In this document: one piece after another, positions 26,138 through 34,890 of the stretch
Numbering within the stretch: position 1 is the stretch's first letter
How the letters are laid out: the number at the start of each line of letters is the position of its first letter
Source of the DNA: Ruegeria_C sp040830705
GTDB taxonomy: Bacteria > Pseudomonadota > Alphaproteobacteria > Rhodobacterales > Rhodobacteraceae
Assembly (NCBI GenBank): GCA_040830705.1
Contig: JBFOME010000014.1
Coordinates: 1-64,000 of the forward strand
DNA: 64,000 bases
Reading direction: 5' to 3'
Translations under genes and position numbers: made by a program
Notes under the pieces: model-generated
What the model saw: only the letters and a program-made list of their open reading frames with translations
What the model was told of the DNA's origin: nothing
Database searches by the model: none

Positions 26138-27604
26138 ATGAGAATTGCGATTGCAGGATTCCAGCATGAAACCAACACCTTCGTAGCCACACCGACGGGT
26201 TTGAGCGATTTCGAACGGGCCGATAGTTGGCCAGCGCTACTAACCGGCCAAGAAGTTCTGAAAACCACCCAAGGTATGAACCTGCCCATAGCTGGGTTCG
26301 CACAGGCCGCCGCAAGCGAAGACCTGCTTCCGATCCTTTGGTGCTCTGCTGAGCCAGGCGGCAAGGTGACCGACCACGCATTCGAAACATTGGCTGCGCA
26401 GATCACGACAACGCTGGCAAAACTGGGACAGCTGGACGCGGTATACCTGGATCTGCACGGTGCGATGGTGAGCCAATCCCATGATGATGGTGAAGGAGAG
26501 CTTCTGGAGCGCATCAGGTCTGTCATCGGGCCTGACATTCTGCTGATTGCCAGCCTCGACCTACACGCCAATATCTCGCAAAAGATGGTTGACCAGTCGG
26601 ACGCGCTGACAATTTTTCGGACCTATCCGCATCTGGACATGGCCGATACCGGAGCACGCGCCTATCGGATGCTGGCAGCCATTCGCAGTCATGGACGACC
26701 CCAAAAAACTTGGCGGCAGGGTGATTACCTGATCCCGCTGCACAAACAGCAGACCATCGCTGGCCCGGCGAAGGCTCTTTATGACGCTGTTGGCAAATTC
26801 GATGGCTCAGATACCCGCCTGGCCGAGCTTGCCCTGGGTTTCACCGCCGCAGACATACGCGATGTAGGGCCATCGATCGTTGCCTATGGCAAAAATTCGA
26901 CCGATGCCAACACGATCGCCGACGCGCTTCTGGACCGATTGAACAGGGCCGAACGAGACTTTGACGGCCCCCTGCTCTCAGCTGCTGAGGCTGTCCGCAA
27001 AGCCCGCCTGGCACCCAACGGACGTCCAATCGTGATCGCTGACATACAGGACAACCCCGGCGCGGGCGCATCGTCTGACACCACTTGGCTTTTGAAAGAG
27101 CTGTTACGGCAAGACGCCCCGCCCACACTATTGGGGCTGATACATGATCCCTCTTTGGCCGCCAAAGCCCATCAGCTTGGAACGGGAGCGTTGTTTGACG
27201 CCTCTATCGGCGGGAAAAGCCCGGATAGCAGCCCGTTGCGGACACAGGTCAAAGTGCTGCATTTGAGCGATGGGCTCTGCACCTATACCGGCGAAATGTA
27301 TCGCGGCGGTATCGCAACGCTCGGCCCCTCAGCCGCGCTTCAAGTTGTCGGAACTGAAGTTCAAATCGTGGTAACAAGTATCCGCAACCAATGCTTGGAT
27401 CTTGCCCAGTTCCGTCATTTCGATCTGGAACCGGAGCACGCCAGTGTTATCTGCGTAAAAAGCACGGCACATTTCCGAGCAGACTTTGAACCCATTGCGC
27501 AAGAAGTAATTCTCTGCGCGGCACCTGGGCAATTCCCGTGTCGACTAAGCAGCGCGCATTATACAAACTTACGACCGGGCGTTCGGATAATCCCTGACCG
27601 ATAG
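26138..27604 (+). CDS. M81 family metallopeptidase (MlrC-like)
   Basis: 488 aa. The start MRIAIAGFQHETNTF is typical of M81. Zinc-ligand motifs are SLDLHANIS (Asp and His) and RTYPHLDMADTG (His), and E at the end of FQHE also fits. MlrC opens linearised microcystin peptides in Sphingomonas, but most homologues sit beside family-5 ABC importers and act on unknown peptides or amides. It lies 16 bases after the alpha/beta hydrolase gene, so it is part of the same transport-hydrolysis operon. Confidence 0.88.
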   Translation: MRIAIAGFQHETNTFVATPTGLSDFERADSWPALLTGQEVLKTTQGMNLPIAGFAQAAASEDLLPILWCSAEPGGKVTDHAFETLAAQITTTLAKLGQLDAVYLDLHGAMVSQSHDDGEGELLERIRSVIGPDILLIASLDLHANISQKMVDQSDALTIFRTYPHLDMADTGARAYRMLAAIRSHGRPQKTWRQGDYLIPLHKQQTIAGPAKALYDAVGKFDGSDTRLAELALGFTAADIRDVGPSIVAYGKNSTDANTIADALLDRLNRAERDFDGPLLSAAEAVRKARLAPNGRPIVIADIQDNPGAGASSDTTWLLKELLRQDAPPTLLGLIHDPSLAAKAHQLGTGALFDASIGGKSPDSSPLRTQVKVLHLSDGLCTYTGEMYRGGIATLGPSAALQVVGTEVQIVVTSIRNQCLDLAQFRHFDLEPEHASVICVKSTAHFRADFEPIAQEVILCAAPGQFPCRLSSAHYTNLRPGVRIIPDR

Positions 27605-27615
27605 CTCCTTCGAAT

Positions 27616-28485
27616 CTAGCCAGAAATCCAATCCAGGAACTGGTTTGCCGAGGGGTTTTCACTTGCACGTGGCATAAGGCAGCAAAAGTAGCCGCGCGGT
27701 GTCTTTATTCGCCGGTCTGTGATGGGCGCAAGCTGCCCAAGGTCGAAATGATCCTGCAGCAACGTCTCCCAACCCAGGATCACGCCTTGGCCGTTCAAAG
27801 CGGCTTGAAGATACACCATGAAACTCGTGAATTTTTCCTCCGAAGCGGGCACGCGTAACACAAACCCCGTACCTGCGAAGAATGTTCTCCAGTCATCCGC
27901 ATGGATTCCCATGGTAAGATAAAGCAGGCATTGTTCGGCCAGCGCCCCGAGGTCGTCCCCGATTGACGCCGTCAGGTCTGGTCTTGCCACGGCGACCATC
28001 GTTTCGTGAAAGATTGGGACCTTCCGATGGCCGGGCAGCCGGCCCGGATGGTCGAAAGCTATCAGGACATCTGTATCCATGTCGTAGGCGTCATTGTGAT
28101 CCCGCGAGATCAATTCGACCGATGTATCCGGGTGCGAGCTGCGAAATTCCGGCAGCCGCTTCATTAGATAGCAGCTGGCAAAACCGATGGTCGTGTTAAC
28201 GGTAAGTGTGTGTCGGTCAGGGCGCTGCCTCACCTGTTCCATCGCGCTGTTAACTTGCATGATACCGCCCGCAATTGCCCGGAAAAGGACCTCTCCTTCA
28301 CGTGTGAGGGTGGCGAAAGGGCGTGTCCGGCGCAGAAGCTTGATACGCAACTCCGCCTCTAATTCGGCGACGCGACGGCTGATGGCAGGTTGCTGAACAT
28401 TCATTTCTCGCGCCGCACGCGTAAAGCTTCGGTGCCGTGCAACGGCCTCGAAAGCGGTAAGAAGTTTCCAGTTCAACGCGGCCAT
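27616..28485 (-). CDS. LysR family transcriptional regulator
   Basis: 289 aa from ATG 28485 (MAALNWKLLTAFEAVARH), which has GGGA at suitable spacing; 16 extra codons upstream are unlikely to be coding. The helix-turn-helix is in SFTRAAREMNVQQPAISRRV (about 18-40), followed by the usual substrate-binding domain. Divergent from the truncated dehydrogenase/PrpD/MttB genes, which are its likely targets; convergent with the M81 gene, only 11 bases apart. Confidence 0.92.
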   Translation of the reverse strand: MAALNWKLLTAFEAVARHRSFTRAAREMNVQQPAISRRVAELEAELRIKLLRRTRPFATLTREGEVLFRAIAGGIMQVNSAMEQVRQRPDRHTLTVNTTIGFASCYLMKRLPEFRSSHPDTSVELISRDHNDAYDMDTDVLIAFDHPGRLPGHRKVPIFHETMVAVARPDLTASIGDDLGALAEQCLLYLTMGIHADDWRTFFAGTGFVLRVPASEEKFTSFMVYLQAALNGQGVILGWETLLQDHFDLGQLAPITDRRIKTPRGYFCCLMPRASENPSANQFLDWISG

Positions 28486-28646
28486 ATCATTCCCGTGTGG
28501 AATGCAATTGATAAGATTTTTCGACGTTCTCACATAGTTTATGCTGAAATAATCTCCGGAGTAAGATCAAGTATTCCTAGGGGAGCGAGTGCGATGCTTC
28601 GACTACGATCGGGCTCACCGAGCCGGTTGATCAGCTCCAAACATCC

Positions 28647-29291
28647 ATGAAAGCCCGCGCCGCCGTGATGTACGGCAGAAACGGGCCGCTCTTCGTGGAA
28701 GACTTGGAACTAAGTCCACCTCACAACGGCGAAGTACTGATCCGAATGGGCGCCGCAGGCGGTTGCCATTCAGACTATCACGTGATCTCGGGGCAAGCGG
28801 CGCATGATCTGCCTGTTGTTTTTCGCCATGAGAGCGCAGGAGAAGTCGTGGCGCTGGGTGGCGGCGTGAAGCATCTGTCGATTGGCGATCATGTCGTGCT
28901 TGGCGGGATATCCTATTGTGGTGACTGGCGTGGCGCGGACCGTGTATTTGAAGCCGTTGGAAAAAGCACGCTCCAGCGGGCTGCCATCGAGTACTTCCGC
29001 CCCGGCCGGCAAGTCACTTTTGTTGGGCTGGATTCCAATGATGTTGTAATTGACCTGCCCACGGCTGGAATTACCCGTTCGGAAATCGCTGTTTCGGGCT
29101 CAATCTACGGATCGTCCTGTACCACCCGCGTTTTCCAGGCCTACGCCCAACACTACATGAACGGTGATCTGCCCATCGATCGACTGATCGGGCGACGCTA
29201 TGAGCTGGACCAGATCAATGATGCCATAGGTGGCATGCTGTCCGGCAAACCAGGTTGCGGGGTGATACGATTTGATTGGGACCAATCATGA
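28647..29291 (+). pseudogene. Zinc alcohol dehydrogenase with large internal deletion
   Basis: The frame is open for 214 codons, but class III-type alcohol dehydrogenases have about 360-380. The GroES-like start is normal (GGCHSDYHVISG, VVFRHESAGEVVALGGGV, GDHVVLGGISYCG). After residue 91 the sequence jumps directly to GADRVFEAVGKSTLQRAA. The four-cysteine structural zinc loop and the NAD-binding GxGxxG are therefore missing, about 150 residues. The deletion preserved the frame. Also GHE of the catalytic site reads RHE. It is most likely inactive, although its stop still overlaps the PrpD start (ATGA). Confidence 0.75.
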
Positions 29292-30640
29292 CCGGCGCGG
29301 CCCTGACCCGGATTGGTTCTTTCCTGGCCGAAGACCCGCTGGAAGTCGACGACGCAACGCTCAATATACTTCGCGCCGGAGTGATCGACACGCTGGGCTG
29401 TGTTCATGCGGGCGTGCAAACCGATGTCGCACGCCGCGCCCGCAAGGGCATCACAGCCATGGACTCTGTGGGTCCCGCAGCTGTTATAGGGACCGACCTG
29501 AAGGTCGCACGTCCGCAAGCCGCCTTCCTGAATGCGGTGGCAGGACATGCGCTTGACTTTGATGATTGGGAAATCCCCGGCAACGCTCATCCAACAGTGG
29601 TACTCTTGCCCGCTCTGTTGGCGCTTTCGGGGCCGAACACACATGGCAGCGATATCGCGCGCGCTTACATAGCCGGGTTTGAAGTGATCGCCCGTCTGGG
29701 TGAAGCAATGAACTTCGAGCACTACCAAGCGGGTTGGCATTCCACTGCCACGCTGGGGGCACCCGCCGCCGCCGCGGCCTGCGCCCGTTTGTTGGGACTG
29801 TCGGCCCAAAAGGCCACAAATGCTCTGTCTTTGGCCATCAGCGCGGCGAGCGGATTTACCTGCCAGTTCGGCTCTAATGCGAAACCTGTTCAAGCGGGGT
29901 TTGCCGCCCGCGCCGGGGTTGAGGCTGCGTGTCTTTCAAAGGCCGGTCTAACGGGTCAGGCACATGTACTGGACCATCCAAAGGGCATAGCAGCACTGAT
30001 GGGCGGATTGGACCATGATCGATTGGCGAAGTCTCTAAACAAACTCGGCCAACCCTATGCACTTGCCGAACACGGGTTGGTCCTGAAACCGTGGCCAAGT
30101 TGCGGCTATACTCATCGGATCATGACTTGCGCGGTGCGTCTGCGCGATCGAATTCCTTTGGACCAAGTCGCGCGTATTGATCTGCACCTACCCAACTTCC
30201 ACGCCGCTGTGCTGCCGTTTGAACAACCCTCGAACCGCCCCGAAGCCCTGTTCAGTCTGCCTTTTGTTGCGGCGATGGGCTTGTACTATGGCGACTTGAC
30301 GCTGGCCGATCTTGAAAACCGCCGATGGGCGGTACCGCAGGTCGCCGATCTGATTGGCAAGATCTGCATCCATCCTTTTGACCCAACCCAACCGGACCTG
30401 AACTACTCAGAGGAAGATCCGGACCGGATGGTCATCACGATGAGGGATGGGACGACGCGTGAAGCGGCCTGTGCCTATCCCCTCGGGGCACCGCAGGCGC
30501 CGATGAGAAGCGGGCAGCTATGGGCCAAGTTCATCGCAAACGCAGGGCCGGTCAGTGACGCTCGGCTTGCCAAACTGCAATCCTGGCCCGACCAGCCTGA
30601 CATTATCTCTCTTCTGACAGAACGAGGACCAGACAAATGA
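29288..30640 (+). CDS. MmgE/PrpD family protein
   Basis: 450 aa from ATG 29288 (MTGAALTRIGSFLAEDPLEV). Family features include GVIDTLGCVHAGVQT, FLNAVAGHALDFDDWE, HPTVVLLPALLAL and GWHSTATLGAPAAAAACARL. Relatives are 2-methylcitrate dehydratase, cis-aconitate decarboxylase and iminodisuccinate epimerase; the actual reaction here is unknown. It overlaps the broken dehydrogenase and the MttB-like gene by 4 bases on each side, forming a three-gene coupled unit. Confidence 0.88.
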   Translation: MTGAALTRIGSFLAEDPLEVDDATLNILRAGVIDTLGCVHAGVQTDVARRARKGITAMDSVGPAAVIGTDLKVARPQAAFLNAVAGHALDFDDWEIPGNAHPTVVLLPALLALSGPNTHGSDIARAYIAGFEVIARLGEAMNFEHYQAGWHSTATLGAPAAAAACARLLGLSAQKATNALSLAISAASGFTCQFGSNAKPVQAGFAARAGVEAACLSKAGLTGQAHVLDHPKGIAALMGGLDHDRLAKSLNKLGQPYALAEHGLVLKPWPSCGYTHRIMTCAVRLRDRIPLDQVARIDLHLPNFHAAVLPFEQPSNRPEALFSLPFVAAMGLYYGDLTLADLENRRWAVPQVADLIGKICIHPFDPTQPDLNYSEEDPDRMVITMRDGTTREAACAYPLGAPQAPMRSGQLWAKFIANAGPVSDARLAKLQSWPDQPDIISLLTERGPDK

Positions 30641-32172
30641 GCAGAAAAAGATCGGGCCGCGACGCCCGACGTGCAGAACGTAAGGGGCGCGCGGGTTCCC
30701 GCCCAAGCAAAGCGATCTGGCCTGGCATCGAAGGTGGCAGTTACCGTCCGATCCCGGCAGATGGGATCGAATCCATCCATGAAACTGCGCTCCGAATCCT
30801 GTCCGAAATAGGGCTGGCCCGCGCCACGCCGCGCTGTATCGAGACCGTTACCGCCGCAGGTGGAACTGTCTCAAATTGCGGCCGCCTTCTTTTTCCCTCT
30901 GCTCTTGTTGAGCGTGTGCTCGAAACTGCTGGCCGGGGATTCAAGCTCTATGGTCAGCGCCCGGAATATGACCTTGATCCCAGCGGTACGCGCATTCATT
31001 TGGGCACCTCTGGTGCAGCGGTCCACATCGTCGACAGCGAAACCGGTGAGGTGCGGGACAGCACGCTCGCCGACCTGCATGACATGGCCCGATTGGCCCA
31101 GGCGCTACCCAATATCCACATGTTCCAGCGGACGGTTGTGGCGCGCGACATCACAGACGCCCACGCGATGGAGATGAACACCGCCTATGCCTGCGCGGCA
31201 GGCACCGCGAAACCCATCGGCACATCGTTCAGTTCCGCCGAAACCATGCAATCGGCGGTCGAAATGTTCCACATTATCGCGGGTGGCGAAGCTGCCTGGC
31301 GCACGCGTCCATTCTGCTGCGTTTCCACTTGTTTCGTCGTGCCACCCCTGACATTCGCCGAAGAGGCGCTTGGCGTCATCGAATGTGCTGCCGACACCGG
31401 CACGCCACTCAAACTCGTATCCGCGGGCCAGGCTGGGGCGACTAGCCCCGCGCCATTGGCTGGCGCCGTCGCTCAGCAGACCGCCGAGGTGTTGGCAGGC
31501 TTGGTTTATGTGAATCTGCTGAGCCCCGGCCACCCTGCTCTGTTCGGCGCGTTGCCCTTTGTCAGCGACCTGCGCACCGGGGCCATGTCGGGCGGCAGCG
31601 CTGAACAGGGAGTTCTGATGGCGGCATGTGCCCAGATGGCACAGTATTACGGTATCCCGTGCGCGGTCAGCGCGGGCATGACCGACAGCAAGATGCCGGA
31701 TTTTCAAGCTGGCTATGAGAAAGGCATCACGGAACTCCTCAGCGCTCTGGCGGGTGCCAATCTGATCTATGAGGCAGCGGGTATGTACGGCTCGCTATTG
31801 GCAGCCAGCAAGGAAAGCTTTGTGCTGGACAACGACATGATCGGTTCTGTCCTGCGTGCCACGCGCGGGTTCGAGATCAGTGAGGATGCGCTGGCTTTCG
31901 ATGTCATCCGCGATGTTTGCCTGAATGGCCCCGGCCACTTCTTGGGCAGTGGTCAGACGTTGGGCCGGATGCAAAGCGACTACTACTATCCCGATCTCGC
32001 CAACCGCGCGACGCCGCAGGCCTGGGCAGATGCTGGGGCACCATCGGCGCTCAGGGCCGCCCGCAGGCGAACAACAGAAATCCTTGCATGTGATGCAACA
32101 GCCGGGTTCGGGGCAGAGATCGCTGCTGCCATCTGGCAACGTTTTCCTGAGATTTCGATGAGATGGGCATGA
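30637..32172 (+). CDS. Trimethylamine methyltransferase (MttB) family protein, non-pyrrolysine
   Basis: 511 aa. An N-terminal basic tail (RKRSGRDARRAERKGRAG) is followed by the MttB barrel: IHETALRILSEIGLARATP, TSGAAVHIVDSETGEVRDST, and C-terminal DDD-like TLGRMQSDYYYPDLANR. The frame is continuous, with no in-frame amber codon, so it belongs to the non-pyrrolysine group that includes glycine betaine, proline betaine and carnitine demethylases. No corrinoid protein gene is nearby. It probably demethylates a quaternary amine, but that is inference. Confidence 0.87.
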   Translation: MSRKRSGRDARRAERKGRAGSRPSKAIWPGIEGGSYRPIPADGIESIHETALRILSEIGLARATPRCIETVTAAGGTVSNCGRLLFPSALVERVLETAGRGFKLYGQRPEYDLDPSGTRIHLGTSGAAVHIVDSETGEVRDSTLADLHDMARLAQALPNIHMFQRTVVARDITDAHAMEMNTAYACAAGTAKPIGTSFSSAETMQSAVEMFHIIAGGEAAWRTRPFCCVSTCFVVPPLTFAEEALGVIECAADTGTPLKLVSAGQAGATSPAPLAGAVAQQTAEVLAGLVYVNLLSPGHPALFGALPFVSDLRTGAMSGGSAEQGVLMAACAQMAQYYGIPCAVSAGMTDSKMPDFQAGYEKGITELLSALAGANLIYEAAGMYGSLLAASKESFVLDNDMIGSVLRATRGFEISEDALAFDVIRDVCLNGPGHFLGSGQTLGRMQSDYYYPDLANRATPQAWADAGAPSALRAARRRTTEILACDATAGFGAEIAAAIWQRFPEISMRWA

Positions 32173-32445
32173 GTTTTCCTGAAAGCGCCCATGTCGGTTT
32201 TGGATTTTGACACAGCACGCGGCACCAAACACTTTGGGCCTTCTAGCTGACCTCAGAGACAGCACGTCATCTGGTGGAATTGTATCGCGTCAATGTCGCG
32301 TTCCCGGACAAAAACCGCGTGATTAGATCAGCAGTTGCGAATTCGCCACCCCCCTTAGTCTGGGCGTTGGCGGCCTGATACCAGGGTTCTGTGACCAACT
32401 CGCCTATTAGGGCACCGACCTCTCACACATGTTCCTGGTGCCATG

Positions 32446-33291
32446 TCACGCTGCCAGAGCACTGGATAGACGCTCAACCAAAACTCGTTTCACGATCACG
32501 AACCTCGGCGTGTGTGCTATTTCATCAAGCATCGCAACCCACAGTGGAACTTCAATTCCAGGATCAAATTCTGCTGCCTTGCGAAGCCGAGGGTCCGCCT
32601 CGCCAATGAACAGGGGTAAGAACGCTTTGCCAACCCCGGATGCAGCCATCTGCTGAAGCACCAAGAAACTGTCGGCTCCGTTGGTCATTTCGTCTGCACT
32701 GACATGTTCGGTTAGCCATTTGGCCGGGAGGGAGCGGCTCAATGCCCCTTCAAGCCTCATCCATTTTTGATTGGCGGAGCCGTCATCAAAAACTCCAAAT
32801 GCCAGCTTACCTGCCTGTTCCCCAACAAGCCCTTCTCCAAGTTTTATCGAGGGGCGCACAGCGATGTCCGCCGTCAGCCTGGATAGATCATGGTGGCTGT
32901 TTCCGCTCAGCAAAGTCAGCTCCAGACCGGGGTACAGCTGAGAAATCTCGCTAAGCATCTGGGGCAGTACAAGCTGGCAAAGACTATCTGTGGACGCAAT
33001 CCGTACGCGACCCACGGGAGAGCGATTTGCGCCTAGAATTGCTCGCTCCACAGACAGTACCGCATCTTCCACGCTTTCCATGGCTGACAAAATCGCACCA
33101 GCCTCAGGAAGTGCGGAATATCCTGACGGGCTCTTCCGAAAAATCACACAGCCAAAGCTTTCTTCGAATGCAGCAACTCTGCGCAGGACCGTTGCATGTG
33201 TGACACCCAGTGTCACAGCCGCTGCATTCAACGATCCGTATTTCTTCACTGCGAGCGCGTATCGAATATCGTCCCAGTTTTGGTTGTTCAT
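32446..33291 (-). CDS. LysR family transcriptional regulator
   Basis: 281 aa from ATG 33291 (MNNQNWDDIRYALAVKKYGS). The helix-turn-helix is in SLNAAAVTLGVTHATVLRRV, followed by FEESFGCVIFRKSPSGYSAL. The type resembles regulators that act on a single divergent target. It is divergent from the cytochrome c' gene, with 86 bases between the starts, so that gene pair is the probable target. Confidence 0.9.
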   Translation of the reverse strand: MNNQNWDDIRYALAVKKYGSLNAAAVTLGVTHATVLRRVAAFEESFGCVIFRKSPSGYSALPEAGAILSAMESVEDAVLSVERAILGANRSPVGRVRIASTDSLCQLVLPQMLSEISQLYPGLELTLLSGNSHHDLSRLTADIAVRPSIKLGEGLVGEQAGKLAFGVFDDGSANQKWMRLEGALSRSLPAKWLTEHVSADEMTNGADSFLVLQQMAASGVGKAFLPLFIGEADPRLRKAAEFDPGIEVPLWVAMLDEIAHTPRFVIVKRVLVERLSSALAA

Positions 33292-33377
33292 AGATTGACA
33301 AGTGACAATGAAGAACAAACAATTACAAGAAAATTCGTTCAAGCTAATGTTCGACGTATTGCACAGGGAGATACACC

Positions 33378-33845
33378 ATGAAGAAGAAAACCTCGATCTT
33401 CGCGGCAGGTCTATTGTCGGTAGCCGTTATTGGAACAGCCATCGCTCAGGAAAGCGAAAACCCGGCTGTCAAAGCTCGGACCTCAATCATGGAGCTTTAT
33501 GCTTTCAATCTCGCCACTCTCGGCGGAATGGCCAAGGGCGAGACCGAGTATGATGCCGAGGCGGCAACACGGGCCGCAAACAACCTGGTCGTTCTGACCC
33601 AGCTTGATCAATCCGCGATGTGGCCCGCCGGATCCGACAATGTTTCCGACCCTTCCACCCGCGCCTTGCCCGCAATTTGGGAAAACTTCCCTGACGTAGG
33701 TGCAAAGGGGCAGGCTATGGCTGATGCTGCTCTTGCGATGCAGGCTGCGGCAGGACAAGATGTTGAAGCCCTGAAGGGAGCGATGGGTGATCTTGGCGGC
33801 GCTTGCTCGGCCTGTCATAAAGCCTATCGAGCACCGCAAAACTAA
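33378..33845 (+). CDS. Cytochrome c' (class II c-type cytochrome)
   Basis: 155 aa with a Sec signal peptide (MKKKTSIFAAGLLSVAVIGT, cleavage after AIA). The heme site C-S-A-C-H lies near the C-terminus (GGACSACHKAYR), as expected for the four-helix class II fold. AVKARTSIMELYAFNLATLG is the usual first helix. Such periplasmic proteins bind NO or act in electron transfer. GGGAG precedes the ATG. It is followed 13 bases later by a diheme cytochrome gene. Confidence 0.9.
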   Translation: MKKKTSIFAAGLLSVAVIGTAIAQESENPAVKARTSIMELYAFNLATLGGMAKGETEYDAEAATRAANNLVVLTQLDQSAMWPAGSDNVSDPSTRALPAIWENFPDVGAKGQAMADAALAMQAAAGQDVEALKGAMGDLGGACSACHKAYRAPQN

Positions 33846-33858
33846 AGGAGCGCTGGCT

Positions 33859-34755
33859 GTGCGGCGTTTTTTCACTACCGCCGCCGTTGTTGCAGTACTG
33901 GTCGGGCTGGCCGGTTTCGTGCTGACCCGACCACAGAGAGTCGATCAGGCTCAACTCGACGGCATCACCCCTGATCTCAAGAGAGGTGAGGCCGTTTTTT
34001 ATGCGGCAGGATGTGCATCTTGCCACTCGGCACCGGACGCGGCTGAAGAGGAAAAGCTGGCGCTCGCCGGCGGTCACAGGTTTGAGACAGATTTCGGCAC
34101 ATTCATAGCTCCGAACATATCTAGTGATCCGGTTGCTGGTATCGGGTCCTGGTCCGCGCTGGATTTGGCCAATGCCCTGATCCAGGGTACCGGACCCGAA
34201 GGGCAGCACTATTTCCCGGCGTTTCCCTATACATCCTATGCGAACATGACTGCAGAGGATGTGGTATCGCTCCATGCATTCCTCGCCACGCTGCCAGCAG
34301 TGACAACTGAAAGTAGCGCCCATGAGGTTGGCTTCCCGTTCAACATTCGGCGCGGGCTGGGCGGATGGAAGCAATTGTATCTGGAGCCGGGCTGGGTGGT
34401 TGAAGGCGATCTGACCGACCAACAAATCCAAGGCCGGTATCTGGTGGAGGCGCTGGGACATTGCGCAGAATGCCATACACCACGAAACCGCTTGGGTGGT
34501 TTGAAGCGGGATCAGTGGCTGAGTGGCGCCCCCAATCCCAACGGAAAAGGGCGAATCCCCGGCCTGACTGCTGACCAACTCGATTGGTCCGAAGCCGACA
34601 TCGCTGAATACCTTAAATCTGGTTTCACACCGGATTATGACAGCGCCGGCGGGGAAATGGTGGCGGTCATCGAGAATACTTCTCGATTGAGCGATGACGA
34701 GCGCATGGCGATTGCCGCCTACCTCAAAGCCGTTCCTGTGCCGCAGACAGAGTAG
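33859..34755 (+). CDS. Diheme c-type cytochrome
   Basis: 298 aa from GTG 33859 (VRRFFTTAAVVAVLVGLAGF), chosen because AAAGGAG lies 8 bases upstream. An uncleaved or cleaved N-terminal membrane segment covers about 8-25. Two heme motifs, CASCH (about residue 52) and CAECH (about 203), mark two cytochrome c domains, as in subunits of membrane dehydrogenases and thiosulfate or sulfite oxidation partners. It is probably co-transcribed with cytochrome c' and may donate or accept its electrons. Confidence 0.88.
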   Translation: MRRFFTTAAVVAVLVGLAGFVLTRPQRVDQAQLDGITPDLKRGEAVFYAAGCASCHSAPDAAEEEKLALAGGHRFETDFGTFIAPNISSDPVAGIGSWSALDLANALIQGTGPEGQHYFPAFPYTSYANMTAEDVVSLHAFLATLPAVTTESSAHEVGFPFNIRRGLGGWKQLYLEPGWVVEGDLTDQQIQGRYLVEALGHCAECHTPRNRLGGLKRDQWLSGAPNPNGKGRIPGLTADQLDWSEADIAEYLKSGFTPDYDSAGGEMVAVIENTSRLSDDERMAIAAYLKAVPVPQTE

Positions 34756-34890
34756 AGGTTTCTCCCGCTCACAGGCGGAAAACCCAGCGGCTCTGTTTCC
34801 TTTTTGCCAAACACCTGTTTTACGTCTTCAGCAGGCGAACTCACCTACCGCCCGAGTTTTTTTTGACCTTTGCTCAAGGGTTGTGGCCGA

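Noticed and set aside
30637..32172. Pyrrolysine-containing MttB
   Set aside because: The frame has no in-frame TAG and no pyl genes are near.
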